From: Ardenticatenaceae bacterium
GTDB taxonomy: Bacteria; Chloroflexota; Anaerolineae; Promineifilales; Promineifilaceae
Assembly (NCBI GenBank): GCA_020634565.1
Contig: JACKBN010000008.1
Span: forward strand, 214,033-278,032
Direction of reading: 5' to 3'
Length of the DNA stretch: 64,000 bases
In this document: positions 25,064-34,091 of the stretch, in pieces
How positions within the stretch are numbered: position 1 is the first letter of the stretch
Layout of the letters: every line of letters begins with the position of its first letter
Program-made: the position numbers and the translations under genes
Notes under the pieces: model-generated
Seen by the model: only the letters and a program-made list of their open reading frames with translations
Told to the model about the DNA's origin: nothing
Database searches by the model: none

Positions 25064-25444
25064 GTGGCCGATTTAGAAAAAATTGTAGAAGAACTTAGCA
25101 GCCTGACCCTGTTGGAAGCTGCTGATCTGACCAAAATGCTAGAAGAAAAATGGGGCGTTAGCGCTGCTGCACCCATGGCAATGGCTATGCCCGGTATGAT
25201 GATGGGCGGCGCTGAAGCTGCAGAAGAAGAAGAAAAGACTGAGTTCGACGTTGTTCTGAAAGATGTTGGTCCGAAGAAGATCAATGTTATTAAAGAAGTT
25301 CGCGCTCTGACCGCTCTGGGCCTGAAAGAAGCCAAAGAAGTTGTAGACAACTTGGGCACCATCATGGAAGCCGTGAGCAAAGAAGCTGCCGAAGAAGCCA
25401 AAGCCAAATTGGAAGAGGCTGGCGCTGTTGTCGAGTTGAAGTAA
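25064..25444 (+). CDS. rplL: 50S ribosomal protein L7/L12
   Basis: Stalk protein that recruits translation GTPases. The 126-residue protein has an N-terminal dimerisation helix pair (VEELSSLTLLEAADLTKMLEEKWG), a flexible Ala/Met-rich hinge and the C-terminal KEVRALTALGLKEAKEVVDN domain. It starts at GTG after CGGAGG. It ends at a strong terminator; rpoB does not follow, unlike the common order. Confidence 0.99.
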   Translation: MADLEKIVEELSSLTLLEAADLTKMLEEKWGVSAAAPMAMAMPGMMMGGAEAAEEEEKTEFDVVLKDVGPKKINVIKEVRALTALGLKEAKEVVDNLGTIMEAVSKEAAEEAKAKLEEAGAVVELK

Positions 25445-25464
25445 TCTCGCTTTTTCAAGCAGAT

Positions 25465-25500
25465 AAAAAGGCTAGTCTCGTTATGGGTCTAGCCTTTTTT
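25465..25500 (+). terminator. Rho-independent terminator of the rpl cluster
   Basis: Perfect 11-bp stem AAAAAGGCTAG/CTAGCCTTTTT with a 13-base loop and T run, 21 bases after rplL. Confidence 0.9.
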
Positions 25501-25508
25501 ATTTTCTT

Positions 25509-26189
25509 ATGACTATTGAATTTATTTTAGCTTCTCAATCCCCTCGTCGGCGTGAACTGATTCAGCTGCTGGGGTTTCCATTTCGGGTGATGGTGGCCGA
25601 TGCGGATGAAGACAGCATCACAGATCCCGATCCAGCTGCCAATGTGGTAAAAACGGCGCGGCTAAAGTCCAGTTTGATTGCAACCCAACTGAAAGATCAG
25701 AGCTTTGCACCGGAAACGATTATTTTGGCGGCGGATACGACTGTCGCTTACGCAGGAGAGATGCTGAACAAACCGGCAGACAAAACGGCCGCTTACCAAA
25801 TGCTCTCCCGTTTGCGAGATACCAAACACGAGGTGCACACCGGGTTTGTCCTGCTGCAACCCGCCACCGGACGCGAATGGGAGGGCGTGAGTACGGCCGT
25901 TGTCACCATGCGCCCCTACTCTGATGCCGAAATCGAAGCATATATCGCCACCGGGGACCCGTTTGATAAAGCTGGCGGGTATGCCATTCAGCATCCGCAG
26001 TTCAAACCTGTCACCCGATTACAAGGCTGCTACTGCAACGTCATGGGCTTACCCGTATGCGATCTCATTGTCGCTATAGAGCAGTTTTTGGGATTAAATC
26101 TGGAACAATTTGAGCAGCTGGATTTAACGGCCGTTTCCCAAGCACATCTCCATTACCCCTGCCCCACCCTCAAGACTTTGCGCAGTTAA
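25509..26189 (+). CDS. maf: Maf-like nucleotide pyrophosphatase
   Basis: Hydrolyses non-canonical or modified nucleoside triphosphates; linked to cell-division control. The 226-residue protein has the substrate loop LASQSPRRRELIQLLG, the AADTTVAY motif with metal-binding Asp, and YIATGDPFDKAGGYAIQ. The C-terminal tail of about 30 residues after the core is longer than usual. It starts 9 bp after the rplL terminator, so it may rely on read-through or an embedded promoter. Confidence 0.92.
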   Translation: MTIEFILASQSPRRRELIQLLGFPFRVMVADADEDSITDPDPAANVVKTARLKSSLIATQLKDQSFAPETIILAADTTVAYAGEMLNKPADKTAAYQMLSRLRDTKHEVHTGFVLLQPATGREWEGVSTAVVTMRPYSDAEIEAYIATGDPFDKAGGYAIQHPQFKPVTRLQGCYCNVMGLPVCDLIVAIEQFLGLNLEQFEQLDLTAVSQAHLHYPCPTLKTLRS

Positions 26190-26240
26190 TCCTCAATTGA
26201 CAGTAAGCAAAATTACCCCCTCGAAATTTTTCTCTAGCCA

Positions 26241-26249
26241 TGCTACAAT
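26241..26249 (+). promoter_or_regulatory. Extended -10 promoter of the tail-anchored protein gene
   Basis: TGCTACAAT (TGn plus TACAAT) lies 65 bases before the next start, in the 124-bp gap after maf. Confidence 0.4.
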
Positions 26250-26313
26250 GTTTGCGTTAAGGTGTACTGTTATGTAAATGGGGTCACACGCTGGCTCATG
26301 AGGATGGTTCCAG

Positions 26314-26991
26314 ATGGATAATAAACTCAAAGATGCAATTGCGGCCGTACGCTCAGGCGATACCTACAAAGCACAAGAACAGCTCACAACACTTTTAGCC
26401 GAAAATCCAGAAGAGCCCCAAGGCTGGTATCTGCTTAGCCTGCTGGTAGATTCTCCCCAAAAGCAAGCCGCTTATCTGAGCAAAACCCTGGCGCTTGATC
26501 CCCAACATCAAAAAGCCCAGGAACAACTAGCCGCCTTGCAACAGGCTGGCACTCTGGCCCCCACCGCCACGTTTGCCATGGAGCCAGCCGAGCCAATGGA
26601 TGTATTGGCGCAGTCAGAAACAGACACGCTCCCGAGTTGGTTGGAAGAGGAAGGCGGCACAGTTGTTAAAACACAACCTGTGGCTGACATGACAGACACG
26701 GCCGTTCCCACCGATGATCTCCCCGACTGGTTGGTAGAACCCTCCGCCTTATCCACGGATAAGGCCGCGGTAGACGAAGCCCCAACCGTCGTTGGGCACA
26801 CGACCGAGGAAGCTCAAGATGAAATCGTAGCGGTCGCCACGCCAAAGCCCGCAGCCAAAGTAACCCGCAAACCCGCCAAACCCAAACCAGCTGCCGGTAA
26901 AAGTACCACCGGACTGAACATGGTTTTGGGCGTTCTGGTGCTTTTGGCCGTCGTTGTCATGGTATTATTGGCATATCTCATCCTTGGTTAG
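26314..26991 (+). CDS. Tail-anchored protein with TPR-like N-terminus
   Basis: Residues 1-75 are helical with a TPR-like pattern (AIAAVRSGDTYKAQEQLTTL, then QGWYLLSLLVDSPQKQAAYL). Residues 80-200 are a Pro/Ala/Thr/Asp-rich linker with short conserved PSWLEEE- and PDWLVEP-like patches. Residues 204-224 form one C-terminal membrane helix (MVLGVLVLLAVVVMVLLAYLI). Likely a membrane-anchored assembly factor facing the cytosol; function unknown. The PSWL/DWL patches may be short docking motifs. It ends before its own terminator. Confidence 0.75.
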   Translation: MDNKLKDAIAAVRSGDTYKAQEQLTTLLAENPEEPQGWYLLSLLVDSPQKQAAYLSKTLALDPQHQKAQEQLAALQQAGTLAPTATFAMEPAEPMDVLAQSETDTLPSWLEEEGGTVVKTQPVADMTDTAVPTDDLPDWLVEPSALSTDKAAVDEAPTVVGHTTEEAQDEIVAVATPKPAAKVTRKPAKPKPAAGKSTTGLNMVLGVLVLLAVVVMVLLAYLILG

Positions 26992-27082
26992 TATAATGCG
27001 CCCCGTCTTAGCAGAAGAAGCAAGCAAACGATGTGGCAACAGCAGTGAAAAAACAACACCTATCACCTAATAAATAATAAGC

Positions 27083-27116
27083 AGAGCACATTGCCTATAC
27101 GGTGAGTGCTCTTTTT
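27083..27116 (+). terminator. Rho-independent terminator
   Basis: AGAGCAC/GTGCTCT stem with T-rich tail, about 90 bp after the tail-anchored protein gene. Confidence 0.75.
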
Positions 27117-27317
27117 ATTTGCCCATTCTATTTTGCCACCCGGCAAACATCCAACAATGGATGGGGCTAAAAGCAGAAATAAGCAATACGGCCGTTCCTC
27201 AATCCGGCCATTCAACAACGATTCATCATAGCGAAACCTTTGGTAGATCAACCTACCTGGCTCAACTTGTAGTGTAAGAATAAAAAAATCCCATACGTCC
27301 ATTTTTAGGAGGAAAAC
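27117..27317 (+). promoter_or_regulatory. 200-base leader of the first secreted protein, partly structured
   Basis: Contains a fold at 27134-27178 with GGCAAAC, a five-bp stem ATCCA/TGGAT and GGGGCTAAAAGC. This is partly like the core of a class I c-di-GMP riboswitch, but the rest of the consensus is missing. One ACGGCCGT copy follows. A strong AGGAGG site ends the leader. Confidence 0.3.
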
Positions 27318-30113
27318 ATGTTTTTTCGCAAGTTACCCCGCATCATCCTGCCCTTGCTGCTGCTTGGCTTGGGCATCTGGCTTGTTAGCGTTTCAACCGC
27401 ACCTGCGCCAGAAACCACCAGCCGCCAGGAAGCCATTCAAGCTTTTAGCCCAGCCACTGATGGCATCGTAGAAGCTGGCGACCTCGCGCTCCCCGCATCC
27501 CAGATTGCCATACCCTACACCATCAACCTGCGAGACGTACCGGCTGGCGTCCTTGACCCCAATAACCAGCTGGCACGTTGGGAACGCGGCGAAATCGATC
27601 TGGAAGAAGAGGAAGGCATCCTCGGTGAAGCCAAAATGGCTGACCTACGCGCCGAATCGGCCGAACTGCTGCCCAGCGAAGCCATTCAGGAGCCAAACGG
27701 CCCCAATCCCCTTACCCCAGCGCTGGGCACCAACTTCGACAGCATAGATTACAACGAATGCTGCGGTGGTGGCGGCAATGTTCCACCCGATCCAGAATTG
27801 ACTGTCGGCCCCAATCACATTATTGCTGTGGTTAACGTGGCTCTGGAAATCTATGACAAGAGCGGCAACTCGCTCGTCGGACCAACCACCTTCGACAGCT
27901 TCATGTCGGCCAACCCCAACTGTACCGGCGTCTTCGACCCCAACGCCATTTACGATGAGTCCGCCGACCGCTACATTTTGGGCATTGATGCCGATGGTAC
28001 CGGCTACTGCCTGGCCGTTTCCCAAACGGCCGATCCCACGGGCAGCTGGAACATCTATCATTTTGCCACCGCCAGCGGCAGCATCTTTTTCGATTATCCC
28101 CATGCCGGAGTTGGACGCGACGCCATCTACATGGGCGCCAACATGTTCACCTTCTCCTTCCTGGATTCCCGCATCTGGGCCTTCGATAAGCAAGCCATGT
28201 ACGCAGGCCAGCCAGCGACTTCTGTGATGCGTAATCTAGGCAACAATGAAGACACCCCGCAGCCGATGAACTTGCATGGCTGGAACCAGGGCACCTGGCC
28301 CACCAGCGGTCCGCATTACTTCATTACGGAAACAGGCTACAACGGCGCGGACCACACCATTTGGGCCTGGACAGATCCCTTTGGCGCAAATACGTTAACG
28401 GCCGTTGGCACCATCGACCTCAATGCCTCAACCGGCGTTACCGCTGGTATCCCCCTAGCCTCCGTCCAATCAGGCAGCGGCACCCTGGATGCCGGTGACT
28501 GGCGTCCGCTCGACTTTGAATACCGCAACGGCTTTGCCTGGACAACCATGACCGTCGCCTGTAACCCAGGCAGCGGTTCGGTTAACTGCATCCGCTGGGC
28601 ACAGATCAATCCTGCCACAGCGACCGTCATTCAGTCCGGCGTCCTCTCTAGCAATGGCGATTATCGCTTCCATCCCGACCTGGCCGTTAACCATTGCGAT
28701 GACATGGCCGTTGGGTATACCAAGTCCAACAGCAGTTCGTTCCCCTCAGTCTATTATGCGGGACGGCAAAGCACAGATCCACTCAACACGCTTCAGGCTG
28801 AAACCCAAATCAAAGCGGGTGAAATTACCTACACCTCCTTTGAAACCTCATCGCCACGCCGCTGGGGCGATTACACCGGTATGACCATCGATCCAGACGG
28901 CACAACCTTCTGGTATCTGGGCGAATACAGCAAAAACACAGGCACGTCGTCTGGCCGCTGGGGCACCTATATCGCCTCCATGAGCTACGCTTCCTGTAAC
29001 CCTGGTGGCGGCCCCACCCCAACACCAACCAGCACGGGCGTACCGCCGACACCGACCAACACTCCAGTTCCGCCGACGCCAACAAATACGCCAGGGCCAG
29101 GGACTGGTTCCGTCACGGTTAACCCTGAAGCGGATGCATTTGCCATTACATCCCGCCCAAGTGGTAACCTGGGTGGCGCGTCAACCCTGCGCATCGACGC
29201 TTCTCCTGAAACCAACAGCTACCTGCGCTTTAACGTCCAAGGGGTGACAGGGGCCGTTACGCAGGCTACCTTACGCATCTACACGGAATCTACATCTGCC
29301 AGCGGGTATGATGTCCATGCAGTTGCCGACAACAGTTGGGGCGAGTTCACGCTCAACGGCAGCAATGCACCCGCGCTAGGCAATGTACTCAACAGCTCCG
29401 GGGCAATCACAGCCAACAATTACGTTGATGTTGACGTGACTAGCTACATCACGGGTGATGGTTTGGTTAGCTTTGGCCTAAGCACGGCCGAAACTGCCTT
29501 GATCCAGGTAAGCAGCCGCGAAGGCAATAATCCACCAGAACTGGTTGTTCAATTTGGCAGCGGCGGCCCAACCCCCACGCCAACAGCAACCAGCACAGGC
29601 GTGCCCCCCACACCAACCAATACACCTGTACCACCTACCCCCACGCCCGGACCTGGTGGCAGCACCTTCACCTTCAACGTGAGTGATGATGCGATCTTGT
29701 TGGCCAACCGGCCTACCACCAACTACGGCACGGCTTCCATCCTGGGCACTGACGACGCCCCAGACATCTTGAGCTTGCTCAAATTCAACGTCGCTGGGCT
29801 TGATGGCACGGTTGCCTCTGCCACGCTGCGTGTCTATGTCACCAGCGGTGCTGCTGCTTTTGATGTCGCTCAAGTAGCCGACAACAGCTGGACCGAGGGC
29901 AGTGTGACTTATAGCAATGCCCCCGCAGCAGGTGCGGTTATCAACAACTCCGGTGCCGTTGGCGCTGGTTGGATAGAGGTTGACGTTACCAGCTACATCA
30001 GCGGCGACGGCACCTTTAGCCTCGCGCTGCTGTCAGAGGCTTCGGGTCGGAACCTGTTTAGCAGTGATGAAGGAGCCAATGCACCAGAATTGGTTGTAGT
30101 TACTGGTCCATAA
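27318..30113 (+). CDS. Secreted beta-propeller-like protein with two CBM96/DNRLRE-type modules
   Basis: Surface or secreted protein of 931 residues. An N-terminal signal helix (IILPLLLLGLGIWLVSVS) is followed by a large beta-rich domain (about 130-555) with PDPELTVGPNHIIAVVN at its start, likely a propeller. Two Pro/Thr linkers (about 564-597 and 748-778) precede two modules of about 150 residues (598-747, 779-931). Each has the pattern ADAF..NRP..N-LG-A--LR-DASP, then SYLRFNV, DNSW, VDVTSYI and ELVV. The second module is nearly the same as the C-terminus of the next two genes. No LPXTG or PEP-CTERM sorting signal is seen. Confidence 0.85.
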   Translation: MFFRKLPRIILPLLLLGLGIWLVSVSTAPAPETTSRQEAIQAFSPATDGIVEAGDLALPASQIAIPYTINLRDVPAGVLDPNNQLARWERGEIDLEEEEGILGEAKMADLRAESAELLPSEAIQEPNGPNPLTPALGTNFDSIDYNECCGGGGNVPPDPELTVGPNHIIAVVNVALEIYDKSGNSLVGPTTFDSFMSANPNCTGVFDPNAIYDESADRYILGIDADGTGYCLAVSQTADPTGSWNIYHFATASGSIFFDYPHAGVGRDAIYMGANMFTFSFLDSRIWAFDKQAMYAGQPATSVMRNLGNNEDTPQPMNLHGWNQGTWPTSGPHYFITETGYNGADHTIWAWTDPFGANTLTAVGTIDLNASTGVTAGIPLASVQSGSGTLDAGDWRPLDFEYRNGFAWTTMTVACNPGSGSVNCIRWAQINPATATVIQSGVLSSNGDYRFHPDLAVNHCDDMAVGYTKSNSSSFPSVYYAGRQSTDPLNTLQAETQIKAGEITYTSFETSSPRRWGDYTGMTIDPDGTTFWYLGEYSKNTGTSSGRWGTYIASMSYASCNPGGGPTPTPTSTGVPPTPTNTPVPPTPTNTPGPGTGSVTVNPEADAFAITSRPSGNLGGASTLRIDASPETNSYLRFNVQGVTGAVTQATLRIYTESTSASGYDVHAVADNSWGEFTLNGSNAPALGNVLNSSGAITANNYVDVDVTSYITGDGLVSFGLSTAETALIQVSSREGNNPPELVVQFGSGGPTPTPTATSTGVPPTPTNTPVPPTPTPGPGGSTFTFNVSDDAILLANRPTTNYGTASILGTDDAPDILSLLKFNVAGLDGTVASATLRVYVTSGAAAFDVAQVADNSWTEGSVTYSNAPAAGAVINNSGAVGAGWIEVDVTSYISGDGTFSLALLSEASGRNLFSSDEGANAPELVVVTGP

Positions 30114-30153
30114 TCTCAAAACGCAGCACCAATTTTGAGAAAATAGCATGAAT

Positions 30154-30186
30154 AAAAAGAGAGCTTGTCCGCAGGCTCTCTTTTTA
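30154..30186 (+). terminator. Rho-independent terminator
   Basis: Perfect 11-bp stem AAAAAGAGAGC/GCTCTCTTTTT with a 10-base loop, 40 bp past the stop. The remaining gap to 30460 holds one ACGGCCGT copy and no gene. Confidence 0.9.
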
Positions 30187-30460
30187 CTTGCCAAACAGAA
30201 ACTTTTGCTTAACCAACGCATTAAGTTTTGGCTCATAGAATCACTCTGCCCACAAAAGGGCATCCTGACAACCGCTGTCAACCTTCAACCGGAGAGAAAT
30301 TTAGGAAACGGCCGTATCTTTCCCCACCGCCCTTTCCTGTAAATAGAAACACCCTACAAAATCCTGCATCAAGGAGGTAGTTATTGACCGGAGCCTGAAT
30401 GTAATTTGCAATTCATCCTGACGCACGCTGTAACACACTATTTGAAGGAAACAGGAACAC

Positions 30461-33400
30461 ATGTTTAAACAACTCACCCAACGCAGCTCGTTTGCCATTT
30501 TTGCGCTTCTGCTGCTTACGGCCGTTGCCATTCTCTCTTCTGCTTCTGTTGGTTTTGCCGACGCAGAGAGCGAACAGGTAACGGCCGTTTCCGCCGTAGA
30601 CATCTCCCAATTGCTAAACGACACAGACCCTGGCATTTATCTCATCCGTTTTGCTGAAGCCCCACTGGCCCGCTACCGGGGCGGTGAAGGCAACCTGGCC
30701 CCCACCAATCCCCAGGCCCGGGGCACCAACCGGCTGGACGCCAATGACCCAGCCAGCCGCGCCTACCGCCAATTCCTGGCTGACCGCCGCGCTGACTACG
30801 TCAGCAATATGGCGCAGCGAATCGGCCGTCTCGTTGACCCCGTTTACGAATACGAAGCAAGCAACCACGGCATTGCCGTTCTGCTCTCCCCCGAAGAAGC
30901 AGTGGAGATCGCCAGCATGCCCGGCGTTATCTCCGTGCAGCGCGACGTTGAGCGCGTCCTTACCACCGACAACGGCCCCAGCTGGATCGGTGCCAACGAC
31001 ATTTGGAACGGCACCGCGACCGGTGGCCTACCCGGCACCCAGGGCGAAGGCATCATCGTCGGCATCATCGACACCGGCATTAATCCCCTCAATCCTTCTT
31101 TTGCTGACATTGGCGGCGATGGCTACAACCATACCAACCCGTTCGGCTCCGGCAATTACGTTGGCGTTTGTGATTCCGGGAACCCCACCTACGATCCCAG
31201 CTTTGCCTGCAACGACAAGCTCATCGGCGCTTGGGGCTATGCCACCGTTAACGGCGGCGACCCCACCGACTACGATGGACACGGCTCGCACACCGCCAGC
31301 ACCTCGGCTGGCAACGTTGTCTTGGGTGCTACCATCAATGCCCCCACCTTCTCCTTTAGCCGCGACATTTCCGGTGTGGCGCCCCATGCCAACATCATTG
31401 CCTACAGCGGCTGCTGCACGGTTTCCGCCCTCACCGCCGCCATCGACCAAGCGATCCTGGACGGCGTCAACGTCATCAACTACTCCATCGGCAGCGAAGC
31501 TGCTTCCAGCGTCTGGACCGATTTCGACACTGTTGGCTTTCTGAACGCCCGCGCGGCTGGCATCTTTGTGGCCACCTCCGCTGGTAACTCTGGCCCTGGC
31601 GCAGAAACGGTCGGCTCACCGGCAGACGCACCCTGGCTCACCTCCGTAGGGGCCACCACGCATGATCGCTTTCTGCTGAACGTTTTGGGCAGCATGAGCG
31701 GCGGCAGCACAACCCCGCCCGCCGACATCGCCGGTAAAAGCATTACCAGCGGTTATGGCCCGGCAACGATTGTGTATGCAGGCAACTTTGGCGATCCGCT
31801 CTGTGGTCCTGGCGCTTTTTCTCCTGGCACTTTTAGCGGCCAAATTGTCGTCTGCGACCGTGGCGTCCACGGCCGTGTGGACAAAGGCCAAAGCGTGCTG
31901 GACGGCGGCGCTGGCGGTTTCATCCTGGCCAACGACGAGCCCAATGGCAATTCGCTGAATGCCGATGCCCACGTACTGCCCGCAGTTCATATCACCTATG
32001 CCGACGGCGTCGTGCTGAAAAACTGGCTGGCGACAGGTTCCGGCCACACTGGCACCATTGCGGGTACTGTGATGGATATCAACGCCAGCAATGCCGACAT
32101 CATGGCTGGGTTTAGCTCTCGCGGAGCCAACCGGGCTATCGACATTTTGTCGCCCAATATTTCGGCTCCTGGCGTAGACATCATTGCCGCTTACGGCAGC
32201 GGTGGCGTGGTGGAATGGAACTCCATCAGTGGCACTTCGATGGCCAGCCCGCATATAGCCGGTGCCGGAGCCTTGATCATGGCCCTGCATCCCGATTGGA
32301 CGCCTGCCGAAATCCAGTCTGCCCTCATGACGACGGCGTTCACCTCCGTGTTGAAAGAAGATGGCACCACCCCAGCCGATCCATTCGACATGGGGTCTGG
32401 TCGCGTCGATCTGTCAGTTGCCGGGCTGGCCGGATTGGTTTTGGACGAAACCGAAGCCGACTATCTGGCAGCCAATCCACTGCTGGGCGGCGATCCGAAA
32501 GCGCTGAATCTGCCCAGCATGGCCGACAGCGACTGCGCCAACAGCTGCACCTGGACGCGCACGGTGCGCAGCACCCTGTCTAGCTCTGTCACCTGGAATG
32601 CAAGCGTAGACGCGCCCGCTGGCGTGACGTTAAACGTAACCCCCAGCAGCTTTGTGTTAGCGCCCGGTGCCAGTCAAACCATCACCATTGAAGCCATCGT
32701 TACCAGCGATTCCAACAATGAATGGGTCTTTGGCGCAATCACCCTGACGCCCAGCGGCGGCGAAGCACCAGCGGCACACATGCCCGTTGGCGTCATCGCG
32801 ACCGTTGAACTGCCCACCTTTAATCCAGTCGCCGATGCCTCTGTGTTCTCTAATCGTGGCAACGGCAACTTTGGCTCCAGCAGCCAGCTGCGCCTGGATG
32901 CCTCCCCGATCGTTAACGCTTACCTGCGCTTCGACGTTCAGGGGTTGGTGGGTACCGTGAGCAACGCCACCTTGCGCGTGTATGTTCAGACGACCTCTAC
33001 CGCGGGCTTTGCGGCTCAGGGAGTGGCAGACAACAGCTGGACGGAAGGCGGTATTACCTACAACAATGCCCCGGCAATGGGTGCAACCATCAACAATTCT
33101 GGCCCAACCACATCCGGCACCTATGCGGAAGTGGATGTGACCTCTTACGTAACCGGTAATGGCTTGTTCAGCATGGCGCTCACGACGACGGACACAGGGC
33201 TAATCATCGCCCAGAGCCGCGAAGGGTTTAATCCGCCGGAGTTGGTGGTAGAAACAACGGTTGGCGGTGGCCCAACACCGACGAACACGCCGGTTCCGCC
33301 GACGCCAACCAACACGCCGGTGCCACCTACAGCCACAGCGACGGCTACGGCCACAGCCACATCTGTAGGCCCGACACCAACCGCAACCAACACGGCCGTT

Positions 33401-33955
33401 CCGCCCACCGCTACGAACACACCAACGGCCACGAATACGGCCGTACCGCCCACACCAACCAACACACCCACTGCCACGGCTACCTCTGGCCCCGGCGGCA
33501 GCACCTTCACCTTTAACACGGCGGACGATGCTATCGTGTTGGCCAACCGGCAAAACGTCAACTACGGCACGGCAACCATCTTGGGTACAGACAACGCCCC
33601 AGACATCCGCAGCTATCTCAAGTTTGACGTGGCCGGGCTGGACGGCTCCGTCGCTTCAGCGACGCTGCGCCTCTTTGTCACCACGGCCGCAGCCCCGTTT
33701 GACGTGGCTGAAGTCGCAGACAACAGCTGGTCGCAAGCCAGCATCACTTACAGCAACGCCCCAGCAGCCGGTGCCTTGATCAACGGCTCCGGCAGCCTCA
33801 GCGGCGGCACCTGGATAGAGATTGACGTTACCAGCTACATCAGCGGCGACGGCACCTTTAGCCTGGCGCTGCTGCCCGACGGCTCAGGCCGCAACCTGTT
33901 CGACAGCGCCGAAACTGGCAATGGTCCCGAACTGGTTGTTGTAACTGGTCCGTAA
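30461..33955 (+). CDS. Secreted subtilisin-like serine protease (S8) with PA insert and two CBM96-like modules
   Basis: Extracellular endopeptidase of 1164 residues. After a signal helix and inhibitor-like propeptide (to about residue 165), the S8 domain shows Asp204 (GIIDTGINP), His274 (YDGHGSHTAS) and Ser593 (ISGTSMASPHIAG). A protease-associated domain is inserted between the His and Ser motifs (about 430-540). A Fn3-like segment follows (700-780), then a CBM96-like module (783-932), a very long Thr/Pro/Ala linker (934-1010) and the shared C-terminal module (1012-1164). A lone transcription unit with its own terminator. Confidence 0.95.
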   Translation: MFKQLTQRSSFAIFALLLLTAVAILSSASVGFADAESEQVTAVSAVDISQLLNDTDPGIYLIRFAEAPLARYRGGEGNLAPTNPQARGTNRLDANDPASRAYRQFLADRRADYVSNMAQRIGRLVDPVYEYEASNHGIAVLLSPEEAVEIASMPGVISVQRDVERVLTTDNGPSWIGANDIWNGTATGGLPGTQGEGIIVGIIDTGINPLNPSFADIGGDGYNHTNPFGSGNYVGVCDSGNPTYDPSFACNDKLIGAWGYATVNGGDPTDYDGHGSHTASTSAGNVVLGATINAPTFSFSRDISGVAPHANIIAYSGCCTVSALTAAIDQAILDGVNVINYSIGSEAASSVWTDFDTVGFLNARAAGIFVATSAGNSGPGAETVGSPADAPWLTSVGATTHDRFLLNVLGSMSGGSTTPPADIAGKSITSGYGPATIVYAGNFGDPLCGPGAFSPGTFSGQIVVCDRGVHGRVDKGQSVLDGGAGGFILANDEPNGNSLNADAHVLPAVHITYADGVVLKNWLATGSGHTGTIAGTVMDINASNADIMAGFSSRGANRAIDILSPNISAPGVDIIAAYGSGGVVEWNSISGTSMASPHIAGAGALIMALHPDWTPAEIQSALMTTAFTSVLKEDGTTPADPFDMGSGRVDLSVAGLAGLVLDETEADYLAANPLLGGDPKALNLPSMADSDCANSCTWTRTVRSTLSSSVTWNASVDAPAGVTLNVTPSSFVLAPGASQTITIEAIVTSDSNNEWVFGAITLTPSGGEAPAAHMPVGVIATVELPTFNPVADASVFSNRGNGNFGSSSQLRLDASPIVNAYLRFDVQGLVGTVSNATLRVYVQTTSTAGFAAQGVADNSWTEGGITYNNAPAMGATINNSGPTTSGTYAEVDVTSYVTGNGLFSMALTTTDTGLIIAQSREGFNPPELVVETTVGGGPTPTNTPVPPTPTNTPVPPTATATATATATSVGPTPTATNTAVPPTATNTPTATNTAVPPTPTNTPTATATSGPGGSTFTFNTADDAIVLANRQNVNYGTATILGTDNAPDIRSYLKFDVAGLDGSVASATLRLFVTTAAAPFDVAEVADNSWSQASITYSNAPAAGALINGSGSLSGGTWIEIDVTSYISGDGTFSLALLPDGSGRNLFDSAETGNGPELVVVTGP

Positions 33956-33982
33956 GCACAACCAGTGCTGTTTTAGTTGAAT

Positions 33983-34019
33983 AAATGCCGCCCGCAGCAG
34001 AATTTGCGGGCGGCATTTT
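33983..34019 (+). terminator. Rho-independent terminator
   Basis: Stem AAATGCCGCCCGC/GCGGGCGGCATTT with a 10-base loop and T run, 28 bp past the protease stop. Confidence 0.9.
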
Positions 34020-34091
34020 GCAGCTACCTCAGACTCCCCACACACAACTTGAGAAGAAAAAAAGACCTCAACTTTCTTTTGGAGACAGAAT

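Noticed and set aside
33265..33490. Tandem repeat array or CRISPR-like pattern
   Set aside because: It is a codon-level repeat coding a Pro/Thr/Ala linker in the protease, in frame and irregular in unit length.
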